In this document: positions 54,792 through 62,528 of the stretch, piece after piece | Position numbering within the stretch: position 1 is the stretch's first letter | Layout of the letters: every line of letters begins with the position of its first letter | The notes under the pieces: model-generated | The model's input: the letters and a program-made list of their open reading frames with translations, nothing else | Database searches by the model: none | What the model was told of the DNA's origin: nothing | From: Marinithermus hydrothermalis DSM 14884 | GTDB taxonomy: Bacteria > Deinococcota > Deinococci > Deinococcales > Marinithermaceae | Reading direction: 5' to 3' | Assembly (NCBI RefSeq): GCF_000195335.1 | Contig: NC_015387.1 | Location: forward strand, 558,001 to 622,000 | DNA length: 64,000 bases | Position numbers and translations under genes: made by a program

Positions 54792-55718
54792 ATGAGCGGG
54801 GTTTTATACGCCATTGGCCAGACACCGATCGTACCGCTTGCGCGGCTGAGCCCACCGGGGCGTATGGTTTACGCGAAGCTCGAGTGGCATAACCCGGGCG
54901 GGTCGGTCAAGGACCGGCCCGCCCTGTACATGCTGCGGACCGCCTTGGAGGACGGTCGACTACGCCCGGGCGGGCTCGTGGTGGAGCCCACGGCGGGCAA
55001 CACCGGGATCGGGCTGGCCTTGGTAGGGCGGGCGCTCGGCCTCGAGGTGGTCTGCGTGATGCCCGCGCGGTTCAGCCCGGCGAAGAAAGCGCTGATGGAG
55101 GCGTACGGGGCCACGGTCGTGACGACCCCCGCCGAGGGCGGGATGGAAGCGGCGATCGCCAAAGCGCGGGAGATCGCCGCGGTTGAGGGCGGGTTCGTGC
55201 CCAACCAGTTCCGCAACCCGGCGAACGTGCAGGCGCACTACGAGACGACCGGGCCGGAGTTCTACCGCCAGCTGGAGGGGCGGATCGACGCGGTGGTCCT
55301 CGGGGGCGGCTCGATGGGTACCTTCACCGGGGTTGTGCGCTACTTGAAGGAGCGCCTGCCGCGCCTCAAGGCCTACCTGGTGCAGCCCGAGGGGTCGTAC
55401 CTCGTCGGCGAGTGCGGTCCGCACAAGGTCGAGGGGATTGGGGCCGACTCTCCCGAGACGACCGCGCTGCTCGACTGCGCTTTGGTGGACGGCGTGTGGA
55501 AGGTAACGGACCGGGAAGCACACGCGATGCTGCAGCGGTTAGGGCGGGAAGAGGGGGTGTTGCCCGGAGGCTCCGGCGCGGCCGCGGCGGTCGTGGCGCT
55601 TGCCGTGGCCGCGCAGCTCCCCGAAGGCGCGCGGGTCGCGACGCTGTTCCCGGACCACGCTGAGCGGTATCTTGTGCAGGGAATCTTGGGGAGGTTTGAG
55701 GAATGGAAGAAACCCTAG
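54792..55718 (+). CDS. PLP-dependent cystathionine beta-synthase/cysteine synthase family enzyme
   Basis: The 308-residue fold-type II PLP enzyme has the PLP lysine Lys40 in NPGGSVKDRPAL, the asparagine loop PTAGNTGIGLALVG, the phosphate loop GGGSMGTFTG and a C-terminal PGGSGAAAAVV. It is one of two such enzymes in the window. Because it overlaps a cystathionine gamma-lyase-type gene by 16 bp, I think it is the MccA kind, which joins O-acetylserine and homocysteine to cystathionine, rather than the biosynthetic CysK. No CBS regulatory domains are present. Confidence 0.88.
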   Translation: MSGVLYAIGQTPIVPLARLSPPGRMVYAKLEWHNPGGSVKDRPALYMLRTALEDGRLRPGGLVVEPTAGNTGIGLALVGRALGLEVVCVMPARFSPAKKALMEAYGATVVTTPAEGGMEAAIAKAREIAAVEGGFVPNQFRNPANVQAHYETTGPEFYRQLEGRIDAVVLGGGSMGTFTGVVRYLKERLPRLKAYLVQPEGSYLVGECGPHKVEGIGADSPETTALLDCALVDGVWKVTDREAHAMLQRLGREEGVLPGGSGAAAAVVALAVAAQLPEGARVATLFPDHAERYLVQGILGRFEEWKKP

Positions 55719-56836
55719 GCTTTGCGACACTGGCAGTGCACGCCGGTCAGGAACCGGACCCCGAGACCGGCGCGGTCATTCCGCCCATCCACCTCAGCTC
55801 CACCTTCCAGCAGCCCGCACCCGGCGAGCCCCGGCGCTACGAGTACAGCCGCACGCAAAACCCCACGCGTGAGGCCCTCGAGGCCCAGATCGCGGCCCTC
55901 GAGGGCGCGCGTTGGGGGTTGGCGTTTGCGAGCGGGATGGCCGCGGTGGACGCGGTGGCGCACCTGCTGCGCCCGGGGGACCGCGTGGTCTTGATGAACG
56001 ACGTGTACGGCGGCACCTACCGTTACTTCGCCCGCGTGCTCGCGGACTGGGGGGTGACGCCGGACTTCCGCGATCTCACGGACCCTGAGACGTGGGCGTT
56101 CGCGGGGGCGCGGATGGTCTGGGTTGAGACCCCCACGAACCCCTTCCTGCGCGTCGTGGACCTCGCTGCCGTCGCCGAAGCCGCGCGCAAAGCCGGGGCG
56201 TTGCTTGTGGTGGACAACACCTTCGCGAGCCCCTACCTGACCCGTCCCCTCGAGCTCGGTGCGGACCTCGTGGTGCACAGCGCGACCAAGTACCTGGGGG
56301 GGCACTCGGACCTGGTGCTCGGCGTGGTCCTCGGGCGGGACGAGGCGTTGCGCGAGCGGTTGGCGTTCTACCAGAACTCGGTGGGGGCGGTGCCCGGACC
56401 GTTTGAGGCGTGGTTGTGCAGCCGGGGCTTGAAGACCCTGGCGCTACGCATGGAGCGTCACTCGGAGACCGCCCAGGCCCTCGCCGCGTGGCTTGCGGCG
56501 CATCCACGGGTGCGCCGGGTGCACTACCCGGGCTTGCCCACCCACCCGAACCACGCGGTCGCGGCGCGGCAGATGCGGCGGTTTGGAGGGATGCTCTCGA
56601 TCGAGCTCGAGTCCAAGGAGGCCGCGGTGCGTTTTGTGAAGGCGTTGCGGTTGTTCACGCTGGCCGAGTCCTTGGGGGGGGTGGAGTCCCTCGTGAGCAT
56701 TCCGGGCTTGATGACGCACGCTTCCTTGAAAGGCACGCCGTTTGAGGTGCCGGAGCGCTTGGTGCGCCTCAGTGTGGGTGTGGAGGACCTCGAAGACCTC
56801 CGTCGCGACCTCGAGGCGGCGCTGGAACGGGTTTGA
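55703..56836 (+). CDS. cystathionine gamma-lyase/gamma-synthase family enzyme
   Basis: The 377-residue Cys/Met metabolism PLP enzyme has the PLP lysine Lys196 in HSATKYLGGHSD, SRTQNPTREALE, FASGMAAVDAV and the C-terminal LAESLGGVESLVSIPGLMTH. The family covers cystathionine gamma-lyase, gamma-synthase and beta-lyase. The overlapping upstream MccA-like gene favours cystathionine gamma-lyase (MccB), which makes cysteine from cystathionine in reverse transsulfuration. ATG 55703 overlaps the upstream gene by 16 bp. Confidence 0.92.
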   Translation: MEETLGFATLAVHAGQEPDPETGAVIPPIHLSSTFQQPAPGEPRRYEYSRTQNPTREALEAQIAALEGARWGLAFASGMAAVDAVAHLLRPGDRVVLMNDVYGGTYRYFARVLADWGVTPDFRDLTDPETWAFAGARMVWVETPTNPFLRVVDLAAVAEAARKAGALLVVDNTFASPYLTRPLELGADLVVHSATKYLGGHSDLVLGVVLGRDEALRERLAFYQNSVGAVPGPFEAWLCSRGLKTLALRMERHSETAQALAAWLAAHPRVRRVHYPGLPTHPNHAVAARQMRRFGGMLSIELESKEAAVRFVKALRLFTLAESLGGVESLVSIPGLMTHASLKGTPFEVPERLVRLSVGVEDLEDLRRDLEAALERV

Positions 56837-56879
56837 GTTATAGGGTTAAGCGGCGCGCTGCGCGCGGCTGGGCATGGGG

Positions 56880-56905
56880 GCCACCGTGGCGTGCGCCACG
56901 GTGGC
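56880..56905. terminator. hairpin between convergent lyase and methyltransferase genes
   Basis: Arms GCCACCGTGGC (56880-56890) and GCCACGGTGGC (56895-56905) with a 4-nt loop, in the 73-bp gap; no U-run. Each arm is nearly self-complementary (CCACCGTGG), so alternative small folds are possible. Confidence 0.65.
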
Positions 56906-56909
56906 GGGG

Positions 56910-57560
56910 TTAGCGGGTGGGTTGGGGGATGAGCGTCAGGATCCACACGAACGGGGTCCATTGCTCGCGCTGCACCTCGCAGGGGGAGTCGCACAAGAGT
57001 TCGAAGAGGTACGCGAGGTCAGCGTAGTACTCCTGTTCGATCTCGCGCCACCAGTGCTCCCGGCCGCTCGCGAGGAGTTCTGCGCGCACTTGCTCGCGGT
57101 GCTGCACGTTCTGGAAGGCGTAGTCGGCGATGACGATGCGCCCACCCGGCTTGAGGAAGCGCTGCAGGTGCTGCAGGACCCGGGCCTTGCGCTCGTCGGG
57201 GATGTGGTGTAGGGCGTAGCTCGAGACGATCGCGTCGTACAGGCCCCGCACGCGCGAGAGGTCCTCGAAATGCCCCTCGACGGTCTCGAGGGTGGGGTAC
57301 TTGGCCTTTGCGCGCTGGAGCATCTTTTGGGAGAGGTCCACGCCGGTCACCTCGACGCCCCGGTCTAAGAACCGTCCGGCAAGGTTTCCGGTCCCGGTCC
57401 CTAGGTCCAGGACCCGCCCCCCGGGGGGAACGGCGGCGAGCTCGACCACGCGGTCCAGGATCTCGTCGTAACGTTCAAACCCCCATTCGGCCTCGGTGAC
57501 TGTCGCGTCGTACTGGTGGGCCCAGGCGTCGAACTCTTGGCGAAGGCGGTGTAGGTCCAT
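56910..57560 (-). CDS. class I SAM-dependent methyltransferase
   Basis: The 216-residue protein has the Rossmann motif I VLDLGTGTGNLAGRFLDRG, motif II VEVTGVDLSQKMLQRAKAKY, and a post-II region YDAIVSSYALHHIPDERK resembling small-molecule (ubiquinone/menaquinone or YrrT-type) methyltransferases. Its N-terminal LRQEFDAWAHQYDATV is typical of the YrrT-like group; in Bacillus that group lies near sulfur genes and handles SAM recycling. This fits its place beside the cystathionine genes, but the substrate is unproven. ATG 57560 is 9 nt after a -10 TATACT with a TTGAGT -35, and a perfect palindrome lies just upstream. Confidence 0.86.
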   Translation of the reverse strand: MDLHRLRQEFDAWAHQYDATVTEAEWGFERYDEILDRVVELAAVPPGGRVLDLGTGTGNLAGRFLDRGVEVTGVDLSQKMLQRAKAKYPTLETVEGHFEDLSRVRGLYDAIVSSYALHHIPDERKARVLQHLQRFLKPGGRIVIADYAFQNVQHREQVRAELLASGREHWWREIEQEYYADLAYLFELLCDSPCEVQREQWTPFVWILTLIPQPTR

Positions 57561-57569
57561 GACACCGCC

Positions 57570-57597
57570 AGTATACCGTTGACTCAATGGGACTCAA
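57570..57597 (-). promoter_or_regulatory. -35/-10 promoter of the methyltransferase gene
   Basis: On the minus strand, TTGAGT (57597-57592), a 16-bp spacer and TATACT (57575-57570). GACTCAA is repeated at 57581-57587 and 57591-57597 on the plus strand, so the -35 is part of a 10-bp-spaced direct repeat. Confidence 0.6.
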
Positions 57598-57604
57598 GTC
57601 TTCT

Positions 57605-57621
57605 GGCACACAATGTGTGCC
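57605..57621. promoter_or_regulatory. perfect 17-bp palindrome GGCACACA-A-TGTGTGCC, probable operator
   Basis: Eight-base arms are perfectly complementary around a single central base. The site ends 8 bp upstream of the methyltransferase -35. It resembles a dimeric repressor or activator site; I cannot name the regulator. Confidence 0.55.
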
Positions 57622-57647
57622 TGGTATGTAAGAAGGCGGCACGAACG

Positions 57648-57705
57648 CGCCCCCCTCCACAGAACCACCCAAACCGCGACGGCTGGAGGGCACTCGAGGG
57701 GGGCG
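57648..57705. other. two mutually exclusive hairpins in the gap downstream of slyD
   Basis: CGCCCCCCTC (57648-57657) can pair with GAGGGGGGCG (57696-57705), or the overlapping CCCTCCA (57653-57659) can pair with TGGAGGG (57684-57690). The gap 57561-57728 holds no convincing small gene. A role as slyD transcript end or as a switch is possible. Confidence 0.3.
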
Positions 57706-57728
57706 TTGAAAACGATGCGCGCTAAGGG

Positions 57729-58199
57729 TTAGTGCGCAGGGCTGTCCGGATCGTGTACGTGACCGTGCGCCAGCTCTTCCGGGGTGGCCTCGCGAACCTC
57801 GCGGATCTTCACGTCGAACTCCAAGGTCTTGCCCGCGAGCGGATGGTTGAAGTCCACCGTCACCTGCTCCCCGTCCACCCCCACGACGGTGAGGGGCATG
57901 GGGTTCCCCGCGGCGTCCTCGGCGTAGAACTGCTCCCCAGGCGCGACGATCGCATCGTCGGGAAAAGCCGAGAGGGGCACGACCTGCACGCTATCGGGGT
58001 TGCGTTCCCCGTAGGCCTTCTCCGGCCCCACCGTCACCGCGAAGGCCTCCCCGGCCTCGCGACCCTCGATGGCCTCCTCGAGGCCCTCGATGATCTGGTT
58101 CTGGCCGTGCAGGTAGGCCAGCTGCCCCTGGTCGACGACCTCGCCGTCGACCCGAAGGGTGTACTCAAACGAAACGACCGTATTTGTGCTAGCTTTCAT
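57729..58199 (-). CDS. slyD: FKBP-type peptidyl-prolyl isomerase SlyD
   Basis: SlyD is a cytoplasmic prolyl isomerase and chaperone, often with metal-binding ability. The 156-residue protein has the FKBP core (VVSFEYTLRVDGEVVDQG, IIEGLEEAIEGREAGE), the insert-in-flap domain after KAYGERNPDSVQVV, and VDFNHPLAGKTLEFDVKI. A short His-containing tail (HGHVHDPDSPAH) could bind nickel or copper. ATG 58199 is behind GGAGGGAGG, 7 nt away. A -10 box TATACT is at 58240-58245, giving a 34-nt leader. Divergent from cysK. Confidence 0.93.
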   Translation of the reverse strand: MKASTNTVVSFEYTLRVDGEVVDQGQLAYLHGQNQIIEGLEEAIEGREAGEAFAVTVGPEKAYGERNPDSVQVVPLSAFPDDAIVAPGEQFYAEDAAGNPMPLTVVGVDGEQVTVDFNHPLAGKTLEFDVKIREVREATPEELAHGHVHDPDSPAH

Positions 58200-58239
58200 C
58201 CAGTAAACCTCCCTCCAGCCTGTGGCTGAAGTACGCCTA

Positions 58240-58245
58240 AGTATA
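58240..58245 (-). promoter_or_regulatory. -10 box (TATACT) of slyD
   Basis: TATACT on the minus strand, about 40 nt ahead of ATG 58199. The leader carries a standard ribosome site. Confidence 0.5.
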
Positions 58246-58305
58246 GGCCCTCTCCGGGCCCGGTAAGGTGAGGGCCCACACCGTATCCGCCCGATCCTCC
58301 CGGAG

Positions 58306-58311
58306 TATCCT
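58306..58311 (+). promoter_or_regulatory. -10 box (TATCCT) with leaderless spacing
   Basis: TATCCT, GAACAC (6 nt), ATG 58318 of the cysK-type gene; no ribosome site is present. Confidence 0.6.
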
Positions 58312-58317
58312 GAACAC

Positions 58318-59232
58318 ATGCGTGTGGAGGACGTGATTGGCCGCACCCCCATGGTTCGCCTGAGTCGCGTAGTGGAGCCGGACATGGCCGAGGTCTGGGT
58401 GAAGCTCGAGGGCCTGAACCCTGGAGGCTCGATCAAGGACCGGCCCGCGTGGTACATGATCCGGGACGCGGAGGAGCGCGGGATCCTCACCCCCGGTTCC
58501 GGCCAAACCATCGTCGAGCCCACCTCGGGGAACACCGGGATCGGCCTCGCGATGATCGCGGCGAGCCGCGGCTACCGGTTGATCCTAACCCTGCCCGCGC
58601 AGATGTCCGAGGAGCGCAAGCGCACGCTCCGCGCCTACGGGGCGGAGCTGGTGCTGACCGACCCCGCGCGCCGCATGCTCGCCGCGCGGGAGGAGGCCCA
58701 GCGCATCGCGGAGGAAACCGGGGCTTTTTTGCCGGACCAGTTCGCGAACCCGGCGAACGTACGGGCGCACTACGAGACGACCGGCCCCGAGCTCTGGGCA
58801 GCGATGGAGGGCCGCATCGACGCCTTCGTGTACGGCTCGGGCACCGGCGGAACGATCAGCGGGGTGGGCCGGTACCTCAGGGAGCAGGGCTCAAAGGCCC
58901 AGATCATTGCAGTGGAGCCCGCGCGCAGCAACGTCCTCTCCGGCGGTCAGATGGGGCCGCACCAGTTCCAGGGGATGGGGCCGGGTTTCATCCCCCCAAA
59001 CCTGGACACCAGCCTGATCGACCGCGTGATCGCGGTCTGGGAGGAGGACGCCTTCCCCCTCGCACGGCGCTTGAGCCGGGAGGAAGGGCTGTTCCTGGGC
59101 ATGAGTTCCGGGGCGATCGTTTGGGCTGCGCTCCAAGTCGCGCGCGAGCTGGGACCGGGCAAGCGCGTGGTCTGCATCAGCCCGGACACCGGGGCCCGCT
59201 ACCTCTCCACACCGCTGTACGCGGAGGAGTAG
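58318..59232 (+). CDS. cysK: O-acetylserine sulfhydrylase (cysteine synthase)
   Basis: The enzyme makes cysteine from O-acetylserine and sulfide. The 304-residue fold-type II PLP protein has GRTPMVRLSRVV at the N-terminus, the PLP lysine Lys40 in NPGGSIKDRPAW, PTSGNTGIGLAMIA and the phosphate loop GSGTGGTISGVGRYL. The GTGGT loop and HQFQGMGPGFIP are typical of CysK/CysM. Together with the MccA/MccB-like pair 2.6 kb away it gives both sulfide-dependent and transsulfuration routes to cysteine. One base separates its stop from the convergent FUN14 gene. Confidence 0.93.
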   Translation: MRVEDVIGRTPMVRLSRVVEPDMAEVWVKLEGLNPGGSIKDRPAWYMIRDAEERGILTPGSGQTIVEPTSGNTGIGLAMIAASRGYRLILTLPAQMSEERKRTLRAYGAELVLTDPARRMLAAREEAQRIAEETGAFLPDQFANPANVRAHYETTGPELWAAMEGRIDAFVYGSGTGGTISGVGRYLREQGSKAQIIAVEPARSNVLSGGQMGPHQFQGMGPGFIPPNLDTSLIDRVIAVWEEDAFPLARRLSREEGLFLGMSSGAIVWAALQVARELGPGKRVVCISPDTGARYLSTPLYAEE

Positions 59233-59233
59233 C

Positions 59234-59548
59234 CTACCCCCGCTTCAGCCCCAGGACGAGCCCCGCGGTGAACCCGCCAGCAAATGGCAGGTTGAAGGTC
59301 AGTACCTCCAGAAGCTGGTTCCAGAACCCCCGCAGGCGCTCTTGATCCAGCAAGGGGTCCACGTCCTGCTGGATGCGGGTCCAATCGATCTGGATGTACC
59401 CCGCGTAGGCCAACAGCTGCAGGCTGAGGAATCCGATGCCCAGGATGACGGCGAGGACCTTCCCGATCTTTTTCAAGGCGTACCCGGTCGCAAACCCCGC
59501 GAGTCCGCCAAACGTGATCTGACCAACGAACGGTTGTAGGTTCTCCAC
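59234..59548 (-). CDS. small FUN14-like membrane protein
   Basis: The 104-residue protein has three hydrophobic stretches (about 10-26, 30-52 and 84-102) and resembles FUN14 domain proteins: GQITFGGLAGFATGYALKKI near the start and FAGGFTAGLVLGLKRG at the end. Bacterial FUN14 proteins are uncharacterised. GTG 59548 is chosen because a -10 box TATGAT lies exactly 6 nt upstream. GGAGG inside that 6-nt spacer is too close to act as a normal ribosome site. Confidence 0.78.
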   Translation of the reverse strand: MENLQPFVGQITFGGLAGFATGYALKKIGKVLAVILGIGFLSLQLLAYAGYIQIDWTRIQQDVDPLLDQERLRGFWNQLLEVLTFNLPFAGGFTAGLVLGLKRG

Positions 59549-59554
59549 GCCTCC

Positions 59555-59560
59555 ATCATA
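59555..59560 (-). promoter_or_regulatory. -10 box (TATGAT) with leaderless spacing
   Basis: TATGAT on the minus strand, GGAGGC (6 nt), then GTG 59548 of the FUN14-like gene. Confidence 0.5.
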
Positions 59561-59642
59561 GGCCCTCCGCACGTACCGCCACGTGCAGCGTGCCTCGAGC
59601 ACACGGTGGCGTTTTCCCGCGCGGTGCGGTGTACTGGACCGT

Positions 59643-60134
59643 ATGAGGATCGCATTGGGCAGCACCAACCCCACCAAACGCCAAGCCCTGGAGCAGACCC
59701 TCGAGCGGCTGGGCCTCGAGGCGGAGATCATCGCGTTCGCCGCGCCGAGCGGCGTGCGGGCCCAGCCCATGAGCGAAGCCGAGACCCGAGCGGGCGCCTA
59801 TAACCGGGCGCGGGCCGCCTGGGAGAAGAGCGCGGCCTCCCTCGCGGTGGGCCTCGAGGGGGGCGTGGACCTCGCGAGCGGGTGGCTCACCATGTACGCC
59901 GCCGCCACGGACGGCCAGCGCGTTGCGCTGGGCCGGGGGCCGGGCCTGGCCCTGCCCGAGGAGGCCCTCGAGGCGCTGCGGCAAGGCCAAACGCTCGGGG
60001 CGTTCCTCGAGCGTCGCTACGGCCCCGCGGCGCGCCGGATGGGCGCGATCGGGTGGTACACGCAGGGGCGCCTGGCCCGTGCGGAGGCGTTGGCGCAGGC
60101 TGCGCTCATCGCGCTTTCAGGGCTTGGCCTTTAG
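59643..60134 (+). CDS. DUF84 inosine/xanthosine triphosphatase (YjjX-like)
   Basis: The 163-residue protein belongs to the DUF84/YjjX family of house-cleaning NTPases that hydrolyse ITP and XTP. The N-terminal LGSTNPTKRQALEQTLERLG (residues 5-24) carries the typical SxNPxK nucleotide motif. AQPMSEAETRAGAYNRARAA and GLEGGVDLASGWLTMYAA are also conserved. The ATG at 59643 starts right at the family motif; TGTACT 7 nt upstream is a weak -10 candidate. The 3' end overlaps the convergent DUF72 gene by 18 bp. Confidence 0.88.
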   Translation: MRIALGSTNPTKRQALEQTLERLGLEAEIIAFAAPSGVRAQPMSEAETRAGAYNRARAAWEKSAASLAVGLEGGVDLASGWLTMYAAATDGQRVALGRGPGLALPEEALEALRQGQTLGAFLERRYGPAARRMGAIGWYTQGRLARAEALAQAALIALSGLGL

Positions 60135-60683
60135 GGCGTGGAGGGCGTCCTCTAGGCGCGAGAAGTACGCGTACCCTCGCGCTTCGGGCAAGCGAGGGGG
60201 GTCGATCAGGTACAGGAACGGCCCCTCCGGGTGGTTGACCACCGCGTGCCCCGCCTCGAGGACCCGCTCCGCCAGGTCCGCGCGGGGCGTTTCGAACGCG
60301 TACTCGCCGGGAATCCCGACCTCGGCGAGCAGCTGAAGCCACGCCGCGAACGCCTCCGGGTCCAGGTCCTCCGGGAGCTGGAAGCGCACCGCGCCTCGAG
60401 CCGCGCCGAGCGTCCGGTGCCGCCGCAAAAACCGGCGCAACGCGCGGCGCTCGGTACCGCTCGGGGTGTAGCGCAGGTGCTTGGGGGCGAGGAAGCTGTA
60501 GCGAAACCCCTCCGGCGCGCGCGCCCGCCAGCGGCTCACCGTTCGCCAGCTCGGCACGCGGTTTCGGGTGGAGGGCAGTTCCACCGTGTCGAACAGCGCC
60601 GCGTACCGCGCGAAACGACGCGCGTAGGGGAGCCCCTCGTAAAGGGGCGCGTCGCGCTTATAACCGAGCGTGCCGATCCGCAT
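60117..60683 (-). CDS. DUF72 (YecE-like) protein, short form
   Basis: The 188-residue protein matches DUF72: RIGTLGYKRDAPLYEG at the N-terminus, YAALFDTVELPSTRNRVPSW, then FRYSFLAPKHLRYTP and LPEDLDPEAFAAWLQLL. DUF72 is a TIM-barrel-like family of unknown function. It usually has 230-300 residues, so this is a shortened member. ATG 60683 lies 3 bp after the upstream hydrolase gene. It is the last gene of the prs-hydrolase-DUF72 series on the minus strand. Confidence 0.83.
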   Translation of the reverse strand: MRIGTLGYKRDAPLYEGLPYARRFARYAALFDTVELPSTRNRVPSWRTVSRWRARAPEGFRYSFLAPKHLRYTPSGTERRALRRFLRRHRTLGAARGAVRFQLPEDLDPEAFAAWLQLLAEVGIPGEYAFETPRADLAERVLEAGHAVVNHPEGPFLYLIDPPRLPEARGYAYFSRLEDALHALKAKP

Positions 60684-60686
60684 GGG

Positions 60687-61418
60687 TCACCGGTAGGCCT
60701 CGAGCCACGCCCGCGCCAACCGGGCCATCGCGGGGTGCATTTCGTGCCCCACCCCCTCGAGAACGCTATAAGCGAGCCGACCTGGGTGGGAGCGGTAGGC
60801 GGGGCGCAGCGCGTCTAGGGTCGCGCGCATGGACTCGAGGGGCACCACGGGGTCCTCCGCTCCGTGGATGTGCAGGAGGGGCGTGGGAGGGTAGGCTTCG
60901 GGCCGGGTGAGGGGCAGGGCCGCCGCGAGGGCCTGGGTCTCGGGGTGGGTGGGGGTGTAATCCGGGGGCGGCTTGAGCGGGTGGCCGCTCGAGGCGAGGG
61001 CCACCGCGGCGGAGAGCGGCACGAGACCGTGCGCGATCAACAGGTGCACCACGAACCCCCCCATGCTGAACCCCACCGCCCCGACCCAGTCGGCGGTTTG
61101 GCCCAGGCGAGCCTCGAGGGCCTGGAGGAGGCGCGGCGCCTCGTGTGCGCCGCGCCAGGCGGTGAGGTAGAGGTGCTCCACGAAGCGCTTCATGTCCTGG
61201 CCGGCGAGCGGGGGGCCGGAGGCGCGCTCGCCGTGGTTAGGCGCGTCGGGGAAGACGCACAACAACCCTGCCTCGGCCAGGGAGCCTAAGGCCCGCGCCG
61301 TTTGCTCCTTGCTCGCGAGCGCGCCGTGGAAGACGAGCACCACGCCCCGCGCCGCTTCCGGCCGTGCGAGGATGACCGGGATGCCGTCGAGCTCGAGGCG
61401 TTCTTTAATGACCCGCAT
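60687..61418 (-). CDS. alpha/beta hydrolase (dienelactone hydrolase-like)
   Basis: The 243-residue protein has the alpha/beta hydrolase signature: the oxyanion region VLVFHGALASKEQT, the nucleophile Ser118 in GFSMGGFVVHLL, an acidic residue in HIHGAEDPVVPLE and the catalytic His in VLEGVGHEMHP. It resembles esterase or dienelactone hydrolase-type proteins. The substrate is unknown. It begins 1 bp after prs ends and is followed within 3 bp by the DUF72 gene, so the three are likely one operon. Confidence 0.87.
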   Translation of the reverse strand: MRVIKERLELDGIPVILARPEAARGVVLVFHGALASKEQTARALGSLAEAGLLCVFPDAPNHGERASGPPLAGQDMKRFVEHLYLTAWRGAHEAPRLLQALEARLGQTADWVGAVGFSMGGFVVHLLIAHGLVPLSAAVALASSGHPLKPPPDYTPTHPETQALAAALPLTRPEAYPPTPLLHIHGAEDPVVPLESMRATLDALRPAYRSHPGRLAYSVLEGVGHEMHPAMARLARAWLEAYR

Positions 61419-61419
61419 C

Positions 61420-62361
61420 TCACGTGAAGAGCTCGGAGACGGACTCGCCCTGGTGGATGCGGTAGATGGCCTCCGCGAACAGCGGGGCTACGGTCATCAC
61501 CTGGAGTTTTTCCGGTAGAGGGGTGGGGGGGCGGCAGGTGTTGGTCGCGGCGACGGCTTTGATAGGGGAGCGTTGGATGCGCTCGAGGGCTGGCCCCACG
61601 TACACGCCGTGCGTCACCGCGGCGTAGACCTCGCGGGCCCCGGCGGCGAGGAGGGTGTCCACCGCTTTGATGAGGGAGCCGGCGGTGGAGACCTCGTCGT
61701 CGATAATGAGGGCGATCTTGTTCTTCACGTCGCCCACGAGGCCGCGGGCCTCGACCTCGGTGTCGGAGATCCGCTGCTTGTCGATGAACGCGAGGGGCAG
61801 ACGCAACCGCCGGGCGAGGTGGCTGGCCCGCTTGATGTCGCCCGCGTCCGGCGCGACGACCACGGCGTTTTCCAGGTCGTCGATCTGGGTGGCGAAGTGG
61901 TTGGCGATCACGGTCTCTGCGGACAGGTGATCCATGGGGATCTTGAAGAACCCGTGGACCTGGGGGGAGTGCAGGGTCATCGTGAGGACCCGGTCGGCTC
62001 CCGCGGTCTGGAGCAGGTCGGCCACCAGTCGCGCGGTGATCGAGATGCGCGGCTCGTCTTTCTTGTTGCTGCGCGCGTAGGAGAAGTAGGGGATCACCGC
62101 GGTAACCCGGTGGGCGCTCGCGCCTTTGGCGGCGTCGATCATCATCAAGAGCTCCATCAGGTGGTCGTGCACGGGCGCGGTGAGGGACTGGATGATGAAG
62201 ACGTCCGCCTCGCGCAGGGACTCCTCGAAGCGCACGAAGAGGTTGTCGTTCGCGAACTTCTGGGTGGTGCTGCGGCCGAGCGGGATGCCGAGGTGGTCGG
62301 TGATCTCCCGGGCAAGGTCTGGGTTGGACTGTCCGCTGAAGATCTTCAGGGGCCTGTTCAT
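61420..62361 (-). CDS. prs: ribose-phosphate pyrophosphokinase (PRPP synthetase)
   Basis: Prs makes phosphoribosyl pyrophosphate for nucleotide, His and Trp synthesis. The 313-residue protein has [20 protein letters not shown] at the start, the ATP-binding region [20 protein letters not shown], the catalytic flexible loop around [14 protein letters not shown] and the PRPP-binding loop [22 protein letters not shown] 62361 aligns with the family start. In-frame ATG 62376 lies inside the putative -10. A TATGCT box at 62372-62377 lies 10 nt upstream. Confidence 0.95.
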   Translation of the reverse strand: MNRPLKIFSGQSNPDLAREITDHLGIPLGRSTTQKFANDNLFVRFEESLREADVFIIQSLTAPVHDHLMELLMMIDAAKGASAHRVTAVIPYFSYARSNKKDEPRISITARLVADLLQTAGADRVLTMTLHSPQVHGFFKIPMDHLSAETVIANHFATQIDDLENAVVVAPDAGDIKRASHLARRLRLPLAFIDKQRISDTEVEARGLVGDVKNKIALIIDDEVSTAGSLIKAVDTLLAAGAREVYAAVTHGVYVGPALERIQRSPIKAVAATNTCRPPTPLPEKLQVMTVAPLFAEAIYRIHQGESVSELFT

Positions 62362-62371
62362 GCCGGGCAAC

Positions 62372-62377
62372 AGCATA
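62372..62377 (-). promoter_or_regulatory. -10 candidate (TATGCT) of prs
   Basis: TATGCT occurs twice in an overlapping run on the minus strand; the nearer copy is 10 nt before ATG 62361. The 5' gap to lon contains further TA-rich boxes, so other start points are possible. Confidence 0.4.
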
Positions 62378-62461
62378 GCATACTGTTCTCCGGCCTTTGG
62401 AGCGGCCAAGGGAGGGACGGTTACCTTTTGATTGGGTTTGTGTGGGATAAAGTAAAGGGTC

Positions 62462-62482
62462 CATGAGTGCCGGGCACTAGAC
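62462..62482. promoter_or_regulatory. HAIR-like inverted repeat, probable HspR site at lon
   Basis: CATGAGT, 7 nt, ACTAGAC matches the HspR-associated inverted repeat CTTGAGT-N7-ACTCAAG at 10 of 14 positions with the correct 7-nt spacing. HspR controls heat-shock genes in Deinococcus and actinobacteria. A possible -35 (TAGACT, 62478-62483), 17 nt ahead of TAAAAT (62501-62506), overlaps its right arm. Confidence 0.45.
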
Positions 62483-62516
62483 TTTATGGCCTGCATTAGC
62501 TAAAATCTGATATGAC

Positions 62517-62522
62517 TAGACT
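62517..62522 (+). promoter_or_regulatory. -10 box (TAGACT) of lon with leaderless spacing
   Basis: TAGACT, AAACAT (6 nt), ATG 62529. The ACTAGACT octamer that contains it is also present at 62476-62483, 39 bp upstream. Confidence 0.5.
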
Positions 62523-62528
62523 AAACAT

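Noticed and set aside
62466-62478. CIRCE element (HrcA site) ahead of lon
   Set aside because: The AGTGC-CGG-GCACT palindrome has arms that are too short and the wrong spacing for CIRCE; the HAIR alignment explains the same bases better.
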